This document shows positions 51,338 through 61,474 of a stretch of DNA of 64,000 nt, in pieces (the stretch's first letter is position 1; each line of letters opens with the position of its first letter). Both the position numbers and the translations under genes were made by a program. Location: positions 62,001-126,000 of the forward strand of contig FOUN01000007.1 of assembly GCA_900114885.1 (NCBI GenBank), given 5' to 3'. Under the pieces are notes generated by a model that had not been told where the DNA came from, did no database searches, and saw only the letters and a program-made list of their open reading frames with translations. The stretch is from Psychrobacillus psychrodurans. GTDB lineage: Bacteria > Bacillota > Bacilli > Bacillales_A > Planococcaceae.

Positions 51338-52452
51338 AGGTATTAATTATATTTGGGACTCGTCCAGAGGGTATAAAATTTGCACCAATTATACAGGAAC
51401 TAACGAATACGAAAGAAATGGATTGCGTTTTGGTAAATACAGGACAGCATCGAGAAATACTCGACCAAGTATTATCACTATTTTCAATTACCCCCCACTA
51501 CCAATTAAACCTCATGAAACCAAATCAAACATTAGAAGAAATAACATCGGAAATGATAAAAAAAATTGGAGAAGTATATGAGAAGGAAAATCCCGATTTA
51601 GTGTTAGTGCTTGGTGACACTGTAACGACTTTCACAGGTGCCTATACAGCTTTCTTACACCGCATTCCAGTCGGTCATATTGAGGCTGGCTTGCGCACAT
51701 TTAAAATGTACTCTCCTTTTCCAGAGGAAATGTATCGAAAACTTGTCACTAGTCTTAGTAGCTATCACTTTGCCCCAACGGAAAAAAGCAAAAATAACCT
51801 CTTACAAGAAGGTATTCCAGAGAACAGAATTTTCGTAGTAGGGAATCCAGTAATAGATGCACTCCTTGATGTTACTGGTAGACCATATACCTTCCCACCA
51901 AACATACAAAAAATAATAAATAATAATCGACGCATTGTTTTAGTGACTACACATCGACGCGAAAATTTTATAAAACTAGAAGGTATCTACCTAGCTCTCA
52001 AACAGTTATTAGAGGATTTCGATGACATAGAAATTATCTTTCCGGTCCATCCTAATCCAAATGTAAGAAAACAAGTACAGAAACATTTATATACAGACAA
52101 TATTAGCTCTCGTATACATTTAATTGACCCATTGGACTACGAATGCTTCTCTCACCTAATGAAGCATTCCTATCTCATAATTACAGATTCTGGAGGTATA
52201 CAGGAAGAAGCGCCAGCACTTAATGTTCCAGTGCTAGTTGTCAGGGAAAGCACAGAACGTATCGAAGGAGTGGAAACCGGAACGTTACAATTGGTAGGGA
52301 CAGACAAAGAAAAAATTTTATCAGCTACCAGGAAACTACTTAAATATCCAAGTGAATACTCAAAAATGGCCAATACTCTTAATCCTTACGGAGACGGAAC
52401 CTCAGCAAAACAAATAGGCACCTTATTAAATAAAATAGAAAAGAAGATATGA
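51334..52452 (+). CDS. mnaA: UDP-N-acetylglucosamine 2-epimerase (MnaA/WecB)
   Basis: This enzyme converts UDP-GlcNAc to UDP-ManNAc for teichoic acid linkage units or other surface sugars. The 372-residue protein has IFGTRPEGIKFAP (about 5-17), HIEAGLRTF (about 113), the VTTHRRENF active-site segment (about 208) and TDSGGIQEEAP (about 284). The ATGA overlap with the glycosyltransferase indicates coupling. A second mnaA elsewhere in the genome is probable. Confidence 0.93.
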   Translation: MKVLIIFGTRPEGIKFAPIIQELTNTKEMDCVLVNTGQHREILDQVLSLFSITPHYQLNLMKPNQTLEEITSEMIKKIGEVYEKENPDLVLVLGDTVTTFTGAYTAFLHRIPVGHIEAGLRTFKMYSPFPEEMYRKLVTSLSSYHFAPTEKSKNNLLQEGIPENRIFVVGNPVIDALLDVTGRPYTFPPNIQKIINNNRRIVLVTTHRRENFIKLEGIYLALKQLLEDFDDIEIIFPVHPNPNVRKQVQKHLYTDNISSRIHLIDPLDYECFSHLMKHSYLIITDSGGIQEEAPALNVPVLVVRESTERIEGVETGTLQLVGTDKEKILSATRKLLKYPSEYSKMANTLNPYGDGTSAKQIGTLLNKIEKKI

Positions 52453-52475
52453 GTATGGCTACTCATACTTTTTTC
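52452..52475 (+). terminator. Terminator after mnaA
   Basis: AGTATG (52452-52457) pairs with CATACT (52464-52469), followed by six Ts. The left arm includes the end of the stop codon. Confidence 0.65.
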
Positions 52476-52507
52476 TATTTACATATGCAATGAAAGTACA
52501 ACACAAA

Positions 52508-52540
52508 AAAGAAAAGCATTTGCTAAGCATGCTTTTCTTT
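52508..52540. terminator. Second bidirectional terminator between mnaA and the MFS gene
   Basis: Arms 52508-52519 and 52529-52540 form a 12-bp stem with A/T flanks. It overlaps the last codons of the minus-strand MFS gene. Confidence 0.7.
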
Positions 52541-53746
52541 TTTTGATTGTGATCGACGATTCAGTAAAAACACATACAAAAATGCACCCGCTCCTAGTAA
52601 TCTCAATCCAGAGCTAATATACATAGAAGAATTCATGCCAATAAGATCTAAGGACCAGATCCCAATCTGTGGCGCAATAAACGCTACGAAGGCTAGAAGC
52701 ACATTATACGTTGTAATACAGTACGTACGATACCTTTCAGGTGATTGCTCCAACAACAAGTTAAATAATAGTAGGACAGTACCAGATAAGAAAAACCCTG
52801 AAGTTGTTTGAATTAGAGTTAAATAGTATAGGTTGGTAGATAGAACTGTTAAAAACGGAGTTGTTGCCATTCCAATTGCTGACCATATGAAGACTTGCAT
52901 ATTTGAATACTTATCCGCCCATTTCTTCCATAATGGAAAAGTTAGAAACTGCATAAGCATACTTCCAACGGAGAACATACTGATCCAAAAGATTGTTGCT
53001 CCTGCTATTCGAACATTATAAATATTAAACAGGCCCCAAGCCATTTGCCAACCAAAGTTAAATAACAGAGCAGCTACTAAAAACCAAACATAGCTGGAAT
53101 ATTTAAAAATACTCCAGTCCATCGATTTCTTTTTTATTTGCTCACCTGTTGTTTCAACAACATCTTCGTCTTGTCTTAATATGAAAAATACTTCTAGTAA
53201 TCCGAAACCAAGTGCTAATACAAACAGAACTTGATACGCAATAATACTCTCGGTGGCATCTCTCATTAGAACCCCAATTAGTAATGTTGAGATTAGTCCA
53301 ACCAACGTTAATAGACGATTACGGTCACTAAAAAATTGTCCTCTTCTCGATTCATCAATCATTCCACTTATCAATGTTTGCCACCCTACATTGGCTATCG
53401 TGTTCGGAACACTTATAAAAGCAATAATCCCTAGGAAAGCCCATGACTGAAGCGAATTAGAAGGTAAATAAACAACAAGTACAATTAGCAAGAACATTAA
53501 TCGCGCTAGTAAAACAGACATTGCCACTAGTTTCTTTTGGGTACTTGCTCGATTAAGTAAGATTGCTGCTGGTATGGTCATTAACAGTGCCACTAATGGA
53601 GGTAAAGAGCTTATTAAGCCTACTTGATAATTAGTAGCCCCTAAAATGGTTATAGCAAAAATAGGGAAAAAGTTATTGGAAAAGTTAAGCGCTATGGTAG
53701 ATGCCATTCCATGATAAATACTAATTTTTTCATTATATGGTCTCAA
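52523..53746 (-). CDS. MFS transporter (12 helices)
   Basis: The 407-residue integral membrane protein has about 12 helices. The early segment GAASYQVG-like GATNYQVGLISSLPPLVALLM and DRNRLLTLVGLIS in the loop are typical of the sugar-type or YfkF-like MFS group. The start appears to be TTG at 53746, with little ribosome site visible. The substrate is unknown and no regulator adjoins it. Confidence 0.78.
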   Translation of the reverse strand: MRPYNEKISIYHGMASTIALNFSNNFFPIFAITILGATNYQVGLISSLPPLVALLMTIPAAILLNRASTQKKLVAMSVLLARLMFLLIVLVVYLPSNSLQSWAFLGIIAFISVPNTIANVGWQTLISGMIDESRRGQFFSDRNRLLTLVGLISTLLIGVLMRDATESIIAYQVLFVLALGFGLLEVFFILRQDEDVVETTGEQIKKKSMDWSIFKYSSYVWFLVAALLFNFGWQMAWGLFNIYNVRIAGATIFWISMFSVGSMLMQFLTFPLWKKWADKYSNMQVFIWSAIGMATTPFLTVLSTNLYYLTLIQTTSGFFLSGTVLLLFNLLLEQSPERYRTYCITTYNVLLAFVAFIAPQIGIWSLDLIGMNSSMYISSGLRLLGAGAFLYVFLLNRRSQSKKEKHA

Positions 53747-54041
53747 TTTTTGTCAGCCCAATCAATTTTTAATAGAGGATATGCTAGAATTATATACTTG
53801 CTTTGACAGAAAACAAGTACTTCGAGACACAAAATTTTCATATTTTCCCTACGATAAAAACACCAGTAAATACTTGTTCATTTAGTGACAATAAGTGGTC
53901 TTTTATTTACAATTGATTCGTAAAGAGTATAATGTGTAGATGATGTAAAAGTACATTTACTGGGTATAATGGATTGCAGGTAGGACTGCATAATATATAA
54001 ACAAGCTTCACTTTATTTGAGAAAATGGGGTGGTATCAAAA

Positions 54042-54797
54042 ATGAATCAAGAACAACAACTGACGCTTGTAGAACATTTAACAGAACTTAGAAAAAGACT
54101 TATTATTGTTGCATCGACATTTATCCTCTCACTTGCCTTAGGATTTTGGTTAGCACCAAAAACACTCACGTTTTTAAAACAGCAACCTACAGCTGCTCAT
54201 GTAGAGTGGAATGTCTTCGGGTATACGGATGGTTTAATGATCTATGTAAAATGCGCGCTGATACTAGCCATATTAATAACTCTACCAATTGCATTACATC
54301 AGATATGGTTATTCGTAAGACCAGGCTTAAATGAAAACGAGGTAAAAGGGACGGGCTATTTTATTCCGGTGTCATTTCTTCTATTTTTGCTAGGGATTAG
54401 TTTTAGTTACTACATTCTTTTTCCACTTATGTTAAATTTCATGTCGAATATCAATGATTCAATTGGCGCTTTGGAAACGTATGGGATGAAACAGTATTTT
54501 ACTTTTATGTTTAACCTAGTTATTCCCGTAGGAATTGTATTTGAATTACCTGTAATTATACTATTCCTAACCAAATTGGGTATAATAACTCCAGACAGAT
54601 TAAGAAAAATGAGAAAAATATCTTACTTTGTATTAGTAGTAGTGGGAGTTTCTATTACTCCACCAGACTTTATCTCTGACTTTATCATTGTCGTCCCATT
54701 ATTATTGCTATTTGAAATTAGTATCCTTGTTTCGAGCTGGTCTTATAAAAAACAACTTGCGAAACGAGCACTTGAGGATAAAATGTTAGAACAATAA
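54042..54797 (+). CDS. tatC: TatC, twin-arginine translocase core subunit
   Basis: TatC recognises RR-signal peptides for export of folded proteins. From the ATG at 54042 behind GGGGTGG the protein has 251 residues with six membrane helices. The N-terminal LVEHLTELRKRLI signature (about 8-20) is present, and FELPVIILFLTKLGI appears near residue 165. It lies just before tatA, forming a minimal two-component Tat pair. Confidence 0.95.
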   Translation: MNQEQQLTLVEHLTELRKRLIIVASTFILSLALGFWLAPKTLTFLKQQPTAAHVEWNVFGYTDGLMIYVKCALILAILITLPIALHQIWLFVRPGLNENEVKGTGYFIPVSFLLFLLGISFSYYILFPLMLNFMSNINDSIGALETYGMKQYFTFMFNLVIPVGIVFELPVIILFLTKLGIITPDRLRKMRKISYFVLVVVGVSITPPDFISDFIIVVPLLLLFEISILVSSWSYKKQLAKRALEDKMLEQ

Positions 54798-54852
54798 ATT
54801 ACTGCACACTGGCCACTGAATTTATATACAAAGACTTAGAGGAGGAACTTCC

Positions 54853-55056
54853 ATGCCAAACATTGGAGTACCAGGATTAATCATCATTTTAATAATTGCT
54901 TTAATCGTATTCGGACCATCTAAATTACCTCAATTAGGTAAAGCAGTTGGACAAACATTAAGAGAATTCAAAAACTCTACAAAAGATATCGTTGATGATG
55001 TAACAGAAGAGTTTAAATTAGATGACAAAGAAACAGACGTTAAAAAGAAAGCTTAG
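54853..55056 (+). CDS. tatA: TatA, twin-arginine translocase pore subunit
   Basis: The 67-residue protein has one N-terminal membrane helix (about 6-21) ending in the [15 protein letters not shown] hinge. An amphipathic helix and charged tail follow. This is the TatA/E type. It starts 9 bases after GAGGAGG, 55 bases downstream of tatC. Confidence 0.95.
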   Translation: MPNIGVPGLIIILIIALIVFGPSKLPQLGKAVGQTLREFKNSTKDIVDDVTEEFKLDDKETDVKKKA

Positions 55057-55106
55057 TAAGAAACTATCCCTACCTTTTTCAATAGGTTTTGGATATTGAG
55101 CTATAG

Positions 55107-55147
55107 AAAAGGGCTTGTCATGACTAATCATGACAAGCCCTTTTTTA
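55107..55147 (+). terminator. Terminator after tatA
   Basis: Perfect 17-bp stem arms 55107-55123 and 55128-55144 with a 4-base loop, followed by Ts. Confidence 0.9.
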
Positions 55148-55400
55148 CGGTAATTTTATAGCGTTTATCTATTTAAAGTCGTCCTTACAATTTTTGGAAC
55201 AATCCGGTGGGTTTTCTGGTCTCCAAAGTGCCTAGAATACTTGATTGGTGAAACAGAAATCTATATACATTGAATCAATTTCATAAAGAATATTATATAG
55301 TTAAATCCGAACAACGTTGAAAAAAAACGATAATATATTGCGATATTAAGTAAACATTCGTATTTTTAAATGAAACAAGTAATTATGAAATTGACTCCAT
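55148..55400. other. Non-coding gap with no recognised element
   Basis: An AT-rich stretch between two terminators, downstream of both convergent transcripts. I see no ORF with a ribosome site, no repeat and no structured RNA. Confidence 0.4.
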
Positions 55401-55404
55401 TATA

Positions 55405-55446
55405 TAAAAAATCCCCTGTTATGCACCAATGCTTAACAGGGGATTT
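55405..55446 (-). terminator. Terminator after the TraB-family gene
   Basis: A perfect 13-bp stem (55434-55446 with 55409-55421, 12-base loop) is followed on the minus strand by Ts down to 55405. Confidence 0.85.
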
Positions 55447-55451
55447 ACTAC

Positions 55452-56618
55452 CTATAGATTTTTGAAAAATACCCGTATCACATCTGCCCCACCTATTATG
55501 GTTCCCAGCGATCCAAATAAGTTGGTTAATACAACGACAAGTAAAACTCTAGTTACTTTGTTTTTCCAAAAACCTTTAATCGTAAAGACATCTTCCGATA
55601 ACGTTTCAAAATCTGCTATCGTTGGACGCTTGATATACGCTTGGACAAGTCCTGAAAACCAACCTGAAGCTAAAATAGGATGAAGCGCTGTAACTGGTGC
55701 TGTTATAAATGCTGCTAGAATTGCTAATGGGTGTCCTAATGCAACTGCTGCTCCAACTGCCGCCATCGAACCTGTCCAAAGGACCCAACTCAATGCCTGA
55801 TCATAACCGGCAGAAGGATTTGCAAAGAACGTATACACGATTAATGCCACAATCAGAATCGGAATAGTCCAACCAATTATTTTAGGGACAACCGACTTTG
55901 GTGGTATAGCTGATAGCTTAACTAAATCCTGCTCTTTGTGAATTTCTTTTGTAATACCAGGTACATGGGCAGCTCCTAATACAGCAACAACTTTCACCCC
56001 CGGTGCTTCTTTAATTTTCTGCGCCAAATACTGATCACGTTCATCGATTAACGGTGTTTTAAGCTTGGGAAAGGATTCCGTAAACTCAGCTAATACAGCA
56101 TTTAACGTATCCTTGGATTTCATATTCTCCATTTCTTCTTCCGATATTGTATCCTTACTGAAAATACTAAAGAAAACGGAAGTAAGTAATTGCGATTTCC
56201 CAGTCCATCCAAGATTATGCCATATACGTGAAAAAGTAGTTTGGATATTACGATCTGCTAATACAAGCTCTGCTCCATTCTCTTTAGCACTTGCTATACC
56301 TTGAATCATTTCCTGACCTGGCTTAATATCAAACTGTTTAGCCATGCGATTTTGGAAAGAAGAAATTGCCAAGTTCATTAATAGTAGGGTAGCTTTCTTA
56401 TCCTTAATAACTTTAAAGATATCCGTCTGTTTCCACTTATTATTATCTTTTATAGATTGGTATCTTTGCTCATCCAATTCAATGCAAACAGAATCCGGTT
56501 GCTCTCTATCGATAACTTCCTTTACCTGCTCTGCACTTTGTCTTGAAACATGTGCCGTTCCGATTAATATAATCTCTTTATTATTCACATATAAACGTGT
56601 AATATTTTCCTCGGACAT
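55452..56618 (-). CDS. TraB/PrgY family membrane protein
   Basis: The 388-residue protein has an N-terminal TraB domain with IGTAHVSRQSAEQV (about 19-32), CIELDEQRYQ, and VLGAAHVPGI (about 214), the GxxH motifs shared with erythromycin esterase-like and TIKI folds. Three to four membrane helices follow in the C-terminal third. In enterococci the homologue lowers pheromone activity; in other bacteria the role is not known. The gene is monocistronic. Confidence 0.86.
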   Translation of the reverse strand: MSEENITRLYVNNKEIILIGTAHVSRQSAEQVKEVIDREQPDSVCIELDEQRYQSIKDNNKWKQTDIFKVIKDKKATLLLMNLAISSFQNRMAKQFDIKPGQEMIQGIASAKENGAELVLADRNIQTTFSRIWHNLGWTGKSQLLTSVFFSIFSKDTISEEEMENMKSKDTLNAVLAEFTESFPKLKTPLIDERDQYLAQKIKEAPGVKVVAVLGAAHVPGITKEIHKEQDLVKLSAIPPKSVVPKIIGWTIPILIVALIVYTFFANPSAGYDQALSWVLWTGSMAAVGAAVALGHPLAILAAFITAPVTALHPILASGWFSGLVQAYIKRPTIADFETLSEDVFTIKGFWKNKVTRVLLVVVLTNLFGSLGTIIGGADVIRVFFKNL

Positions 56619-56777
56619 AAACTACTTCCTTCACCTAATGTATTATCTCTTAGTTAGACTTCTAAAAGATTCTCTACCCTTCATAATGAAGCAGATTATC
56701 CTAAATTTCAACGATGTTTCCTCTTTATTTATAATAATTTTGAAAAAACTCTATTTGTAAAGAGCAATTTCTACTCA

Positions 56778-57797
56778 CTAAGCCCGAGTAAATCTTTTCT
56801 TCGCATAAACGTAAGTTACTGCCAGTGCCAAAACTAATACTGTTCCTTTAATAATATCAAATGCATAGTAAGGTAAATTTAAAATGGTTAAACCATTCAG
56901 TAGGATTCCAATAACTGCCGCTCCAAAAAAAGTGCCCAGTGCATTAGGCTTCCCAATTCCTAGTACGGAGTAGCCGACAAAAACTGCAGCAACCGCCTCC
57001 ATTAAAAGTGGGGTGCCGGCGTCAATTTGACCTGATCCTACCCTCGCTGTGAATAATATTCCAGCCAATGAAGCAAAAACACCCGAAATGGTGTAAGCGA
57101 TAAACTTCACTTTACGCGTGTTCACTCCCGACAAGGTTGCAGCTTCCTCATTTCCTCCCGTCATATACAGAATACGCCCCCAACGAGTATGATTGAGAAC
57201 AATATATGCTATTACCACGAGTATTAGCATAACCCAAACAGGTACAGGCAAACCAAGCAACCTACCTTGACCGATCCAAAGAAATGCCTCTGAGAATTGT
57301 CCTGGAGCTGTTTCACCAGAAGTAAGTGGCATATTATTGTAAATCGAGTATCCTTCCGTATATGTCCGATGAAACCCCGCAACAATATACATCGTACTTA
57401 ATGTAGCTAATAAATCAGGAATACCTATAATTACAATTAGGAAACTATTAACCAAACCAACTAATACTCCAACTATAATAGGCAAGATTAGTACGAGCCA
57501 TATAGGCATTTCATACCAAACCATTAGAGATGCGGTCACAACAGTCGATAGCGACATAGTAGACCCAACACTTAAGTCAAAACCTCCTACTACAAGTGTG
57601 AAGGTCACTCCCAATGCTAATAGGGTAACGATAGAAATAGAGCGTAGAATATCAGTGAAATTTGCATATGTAAAAAAAGCATCACTTATTGAACTGAAAT
57701 AAATAATAATACAAATAAGTAACGCAATTGCCCCAAACTTAAATAAAAAATTGACAGCTCTTTCTTGCAACTTATTGTTCTTTACCACCGCTTGCAT
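56778..57797 (-). CDS. Sugar-type ABC transporter permease (RbsC-like), methionine-salvage operon
   Basis: The 339-residue permease has about 9-10 membrane helices and the motifs FTLVVGGFDLSVGS (about 62-75) and GGNEEAATLSGVNTRKVK (about 214-231) of the RbsC/BPD_transp_2 group. It overlaps the ATPase gene by 26 bases. Its position at the end of the mtnKA operon suggests import of methylthioribose or a related 5-deoxy sugar; this is an inference. Confidence 0.88.
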   Translation of the reverse strand: MQAVVKNNKLQERAVNFLFKFGAIALLICIIIYFSSISDAFFTYANFTDILRSISIVTLLALGVTFTLVVGGFDLSVGSTMSLSTVVTASLMVWYEMPIWLVLILPIIVGVLVGLVNSFLIVIIGIPDLLATLSTMYIVAGFHRTYTEGYSIYNNMPLTSGETAPGQFSEAFLWIGQGRLLGLPVPVWVMLILVVIAYIVLNHTRWGRILYMTGGNEEAATLSGVNTRKVKFIAYTISGVFASLAGILFTARVGSGQIDAGTPLLMEAVAAVFVGYSVLGIGKPNALGTFFGAAVIGILLNGLTILNLPYYAFDIIKGTVLVLALAVTYVYAKKRFTRA

Positions 57798-59277
57798 AAA
57801 GCAAAATCCTTTCTTGGGTCGCTTCTTTCCGTGATAGTTCCTTCACGATTTGACCATCATACATAATTAAAATGCGATCAGAAATTCCTAGAACTTCATG
57901 AATTTCACTTGAAAAGTAAAGACAGCCCTTCCCTTTTTCAGCAAACTCACGAATCATCCTGTAAATGTCTGTTTTTGCACCAATGTCAACGCCTTTTGTT
58001 GGCTCATCAAACAAATAGAGAACCGAATCCAACGAAGTCCATTTGCCTATTGCAACTTTTTGCTGATTTCCTCCACTTAAATGAACAAGCGGCTTCTCTG
58101 TACTATTTGTTTTTATTTGTAATCGTTCAATGATCACCTTTGCAAAGGATTTTTCTTTCCGTTTATTCATAAATAGAAAACGAGAAAAATTTTGTAAATT
58201 AGGAAAAGATGCATTGGTTTGCAATGTTTCTTGAACAAATAGTCCTTCTTTTCGTCTCTCTTCTGGAATCAGGGCCATCCCTGCTTTTATCGCATCGTTT
58301 GGATGCTTTAACTTCAAGGTGTTTCCTAAAATTTCAATGCTTCCTTCTGTATGTGGAGAATATCCGAATAACGTTTTAGCTAGCTCTGTTTTTCCAGCCC
58401 CTACAAGACCGACAATACCAACAATTTCTCCTTCAGACACTTTAAAAGAAATATTCCTTACCTTCTCTCCTCTCGAAATATCTTTAACATGAAGTAATAC
58501 GTTTCCTAATGCGTGTGTTCGAACAGGAAAATCATTATGATAAGAAGTTCCTAGCATAGCTTCAATTATCTCTTCTTGGTTAGTCTCGGAAGTATTATAG
58601 GTTCCCACTAACGTACCTTCGCCCATAACAGTTATCCGATCGCAGATTTCAAATACTTCTGGTAATCGATGAGAAATGAATATACACCCTACTCCATTTG
58701 CTTTTAGTTTTTTAATAACTGAAAATAATTTTGTAGATTCAAGAAGAGATAGAGGTGCCGTTGGTTCGTCGAATATAATAATCTTTGCAGAACTAATAAG
58801 TGCACGAGCTATTAAAACCAACTGCTTTTCTGCTAAAGACAGCATAAATGCTGGTTTTTCTACTGGAATATCCTCAGCCTGTAGCTGCTTCAAGGCTTTC
58901 CGCGCTTCGCTATTTAATTTCTTTTTGGAGATAAACATATTAGTTCCAGCAACAATTGAATCCAGTAATATATTTTCTGCAACTGAGAGTTCTAAAACAA
59001 TAGCGGTATCCACCTCTTGATATACACAAAAAATTCCTAGATCCTTCGCGATTTTAGGAGAACGTATACGTATTTTTCTTCCTTCTAACAATATTTCTCC
59101 CATGTCTTGCTCATACACACCCGAGAGTACTTTCATTAGCGTACTTTTCCCAGCGCCGTTTACACCGAGTAAAGCATGTACTTCACCTTTTTTAAGATGA
59201 AATTCCGCTTTTTTCAAGGCATTAACTTTTCCAAATGATTTATCAATACCCTTCATGGAAAGAAAAGAATTAAGCAT
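57772..59277 (-). CDS. Sugar-type ABC transporter double ATPase (RbsA-like), methionine-salvage operon
   Basis: The 501-residue protein holds two ABC domains. The first has GVNGAGKST (about 38-46) but a degenerate signature LSLAEKQLVL; the second has GLVGAGKTE (about 287) and a full LSGGNQQKVAIGKW (about 400). The half-degenerate pattern is typical of RbsA/MglA carbohydrate importers. Starts after AAAGGAG. Confidence 0.9.
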   Translation of the reverse strand: MLNSFLSMKGIDKSFGKVNALKKAEFHLKKGEVHALLGVNGAGKSTLMKVLSGVYEQDMGEILLEGRKIRIRSPKIAKDLGIFCVYQEVDTAIVLELSVAENILLDSIVAGTNMFISKKKLNSEARKALKQLQAEDIPVEKPAFMLSLAEKQLVLIARALISSAKIIIFDEPTAPLSLLESTKLFSVIKKLKANGVGCIFISHRLPEVFEICDRITVMGEGTLVGTYNTSETNQEEIIEAMLGTSYHNDFPVRTHALGNVLLHVKDISRGEKVRNISFKVSEGEIVGIVGLVGAGKTELAKTLFGYSPHTEGSIEILGNTLKLKHPNDAIKAGMALIPEERRKEGLFVQETLQTNASFPNLQNFSRFLFMNKRKEKSFAKVIIERLQIKTNSTEKPLVHLSGGNQQKVAIGKWTSLDSVLYLFDEPTKGVDIGAKTDIYRMIREFAEKGKGCLYFSSEIHEVLGISDRILIMYDGQIVKELSRKEATQERILLYASGGKEQ

Positions 59278-59299
59278 GAATTTCTCCTTTCTTAGAAAA

Positions 59300-59325
59300 A
59301 GCCGCCCTATTAAAACAGGACAGCT
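59300..59325 (-). terminator. Intercistronic stem-loop between binding protein and ATPase genes
   Basis: On the minus strand AGCTGTCCT (59325-59317) pairs with AGGGCGGCT (59308-59300), with two G-T pairs and an 8-base loop. TTTTC follows. It may lower downstream expression so that the binding protein is in excess. Confidence 0.55.
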
Positions 59326-59334
59326 TAATTTTTT

Positions 59335-60417
59335 TTATCTGTTTTCTTCTAATCCTTTTAATTCATCTGTGTAACCCTGATCACTTGCTCCCCAACCTTC
59401 AATATAGTCACTTAGTTCACTAGTCGTTACTGTTTCTGCCGGTAATTTAGATGCATCAACAAAAACTGGTTCTAATACGACTTTTTCTTCTACATTCCCA
59501 CCGTTAATTTTTTGGTATAAATAACGGACTTGAATACGACCGATATCCTTAGGATCTACTGCTGCCGATGCAACCCATGGACTATTGTCATTTTGAATCA
59601 TCTGTAAATCTTCATCACTCATATCGATACTATATACCTTAATATCCGTACGTCCTGCTTGTTCTATCGCTCTAACTGCACCCTTTGCAAACTCGTCCCA
59701 AGCAGCCCAAACTGCAGTTATTTCACCTTTATTTGGATATTTTTTTAATACCGCTTCCATTTGTGATTGAGTGTCTAAAGCTGTATTTTGCGTGGCTGCA
59801 CCGAATGTTGCAATTTCTTTAATCCCTGGATTCTCTCCTAGAAAATTCTCATACGCTATTTGTCGTCTTTCCATCGGCGCAAAACCTGCTACCCATATTT
59901 TTACGATATTCGCATCACCATTTGAATCTACCGCTAGCTTCTCTAGCGTCATTTTAGCCATTTTTTCATCACCTTGTTCTAAAGAGGTTACCCCTTCGAC
60001 TTCTACTCCTGCATCAAATGCGACAACCGGAACCCCTTTTGCTACTGCATTCTCTACTCCTTGGTTCAGTGCTTCTTTTGTACCGTGATCTATTAATATA
60101 CCGTCTACTCCTTGATTCACCGCGGCATCTAAATTGGAGGCCATTTTAGATAAATCCCCTTCAGAAGTAAACACTGTTACATTTCCACCAAATTTCTCTA
60201 CCTGCTCTTTTACACCTTCAATATATTGAGCTGAAAATGTCCCTAAATTTTGTTGCATAACTAATGCAATTTTTTTACCAGTTAGCGGATGTTCTGAAGC
60301 CTCTCCCTTACTGCTAGATGATGTACTTGCTTCTCCTTCAGCTTTTGGTTGACATGCACCTAACAATACTCCAATAACCAAAATCGTGAATAACAACCAA
60401 TACTTATTAGTTTTCAT
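59335..60417 (-). CDS. Sugar-binding lipoprotein (periplasmic-binding protein 4 fold), methionine-salvage operon
   Basis: From the ATG at 60417, 8 bases after AAAGGAG, the protein has 360 residues. A lipoprotein signal ends in VLLGAC (Cys near 22), followed by a Ser/Glu-rich linker. The domain opens [24 protein letters not shown], with [17 protein letters not shown] (about 105). This is the ribose/galactose-type fold. The start overlaps the end of mtnA by 11 bases, tying it to methylthioribose salvage. Confidence 0.88.
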   Translation of the reverse strand: MKTNKYWLLFTILVIGVLLGACQPKAEGEASTSSSSKGEASEHPLTGKKIALVMQQNLGTFSAQYIEGVKEQVEKFGGNVTVFTSEGDLSKMASNLDAAVNQGVDGILIDHGTKEALNQGVENAVAKGVPVVAFDAGVEVEGVTSLEQGDEKMAKMTLEKLAVDSNGDANIVKIWVAGFAPMERRQIAYENFLGENPGIKEIATFGAATQNTALDTQSQMEAVLKKYPNKGEITAVWAAWDEFAKGAVRAIEQAGRTDIKVYSIDMSDEDLQMIQNDNSPWVASAAVDPKDIGRIQVRYLYQKINGGNVEEKVVLEPVFVDASKLPAETVTTSELSDYIEGWGASDQGYTDELKGLEENR

Positions 60418-61474
60418 TAATTTTCTCCTTTTCAATTGATTTCGCTAATTGAGCGGAAATATTATCACAATAATCTGGATAAATAATTCCTTTTTCCGTT
60501 ATAATGGCAGTGATATATTTAGCTGGTGTCACATCAAAAGCAGGATTGAAAACTTTTGTATTTGATAGAGCAATAGACTTGCCGTTAATAAGTGTAATCT
60601 CCTCTGCCTTCCTTTCTTCTATTGGAATTTCTACTCCATTATTTATGGATAAATCAAATGTAGAGGATGGTGCTGCCACATAAAATGGAATTCCATATAC
60701 GAAAGCAAGAATAGCTAAGTTAAGAGTTCCTATCTTGTTTGCTGTATCTCCATTTTTTGCTATCCGGTCTGCACCAACAATAATTGCTTCTATTCCCTTT
60801 GCACTTATTGTGTGTGCAGCCATACTATCAGTTATAAGTGTCACATCGACTCCTGATTGCTGCAGCTCCCACACTGTCAGCTTGCCCCCCTGAAAGACAG
60901 GTCTAGTTTCACATGCGAATACTTCAAACTCTTTGCCAAGTTCCTTTCCTAGATGAAACGGAGCTAAAGCAGTACCATACTTTGCAGTGGCAATAGAACC
61001 CGCATTGCAAATGGTCATTACCTTGGTTTTATCACCTAGTAAATAAAGTCCAAATTCACCAATATTCCGACAGGACTCCTCATCTTCTTTGTGAATTACT
61101 ATTGCTTCTTCAATTAATATCTGCTTTGCATCCGAAACACTATCTACTAAACTCACTATTTTCAACAAACGGTCAAGTGCCCAAACTAAGTTGACAGCAG
61201 TTGGCCGGGATTCACCCAAATATGTTGCATCTTTTTTTAGTAATGCTAGAAAATCTATCATCGAATTTGTTTTATAGCCCTGGGCCTCAATAGCTAATCC
61301 ATATGCTGCCGTAATACCAATGGCAGGGGCACCACGAACTTTCAAGGTAATAATCGCCTCGTAAACATCTTTGAGTGCTTCAAGTTTTATATAGACAATT
61401 TCATGAGGAAGTTTCTGTTGATCTAAGACTACTAACTGCTTACCATCCCACTTAATCGATAATGGAATACTCAT
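60407..61474 (-). CDS. mtnA: MtnA, S-methyl-5-thioribose-1-phosphate isomerase
   Basis: MtnA isomerises methylthioribose-1-phosphate to methylthioribulose-1-phosphate. The 355-residue protein shows [14 protein letters not shown] (about 46-59), [19 protein letters not shown] with the catalytic Cys (about 158) and [17 protein letters not shown] with the catalytic Asp (about 237). It overlaps mtnK by 23 bases. Confidence 0.96.
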   Translation of the reverse strand: MSIPLSIKWDGKQLVVLDQQKLPHEIVYIKLEALKDVYEAIITLKVRGAPAIGITAAYGLAIEAQGYKTNSMIDFLALLKKDATYLGESRPTAVNLVWALDRLLKIVSLVDSVSDAKQILIEEAIVIHKEDEESCRNIGEFGLYLLGDKTKVMTICNAGSIATAKYGTALAPFHLGKELGKEFEVFACETRPVFQGGKLTVWELQQSGVDVTLITDSMAAHTISAKGIEAIIVGADRIAKNGDTANKIGTLNLAILAFVYGIPFYVAAPSSTFDLSINNGVEIPIEERKAEEITLINGKSIALSNTKVFNPAFDVTPAKYITAIITEKGIIYPDYCDNISAQLAKSIEKEKINEN

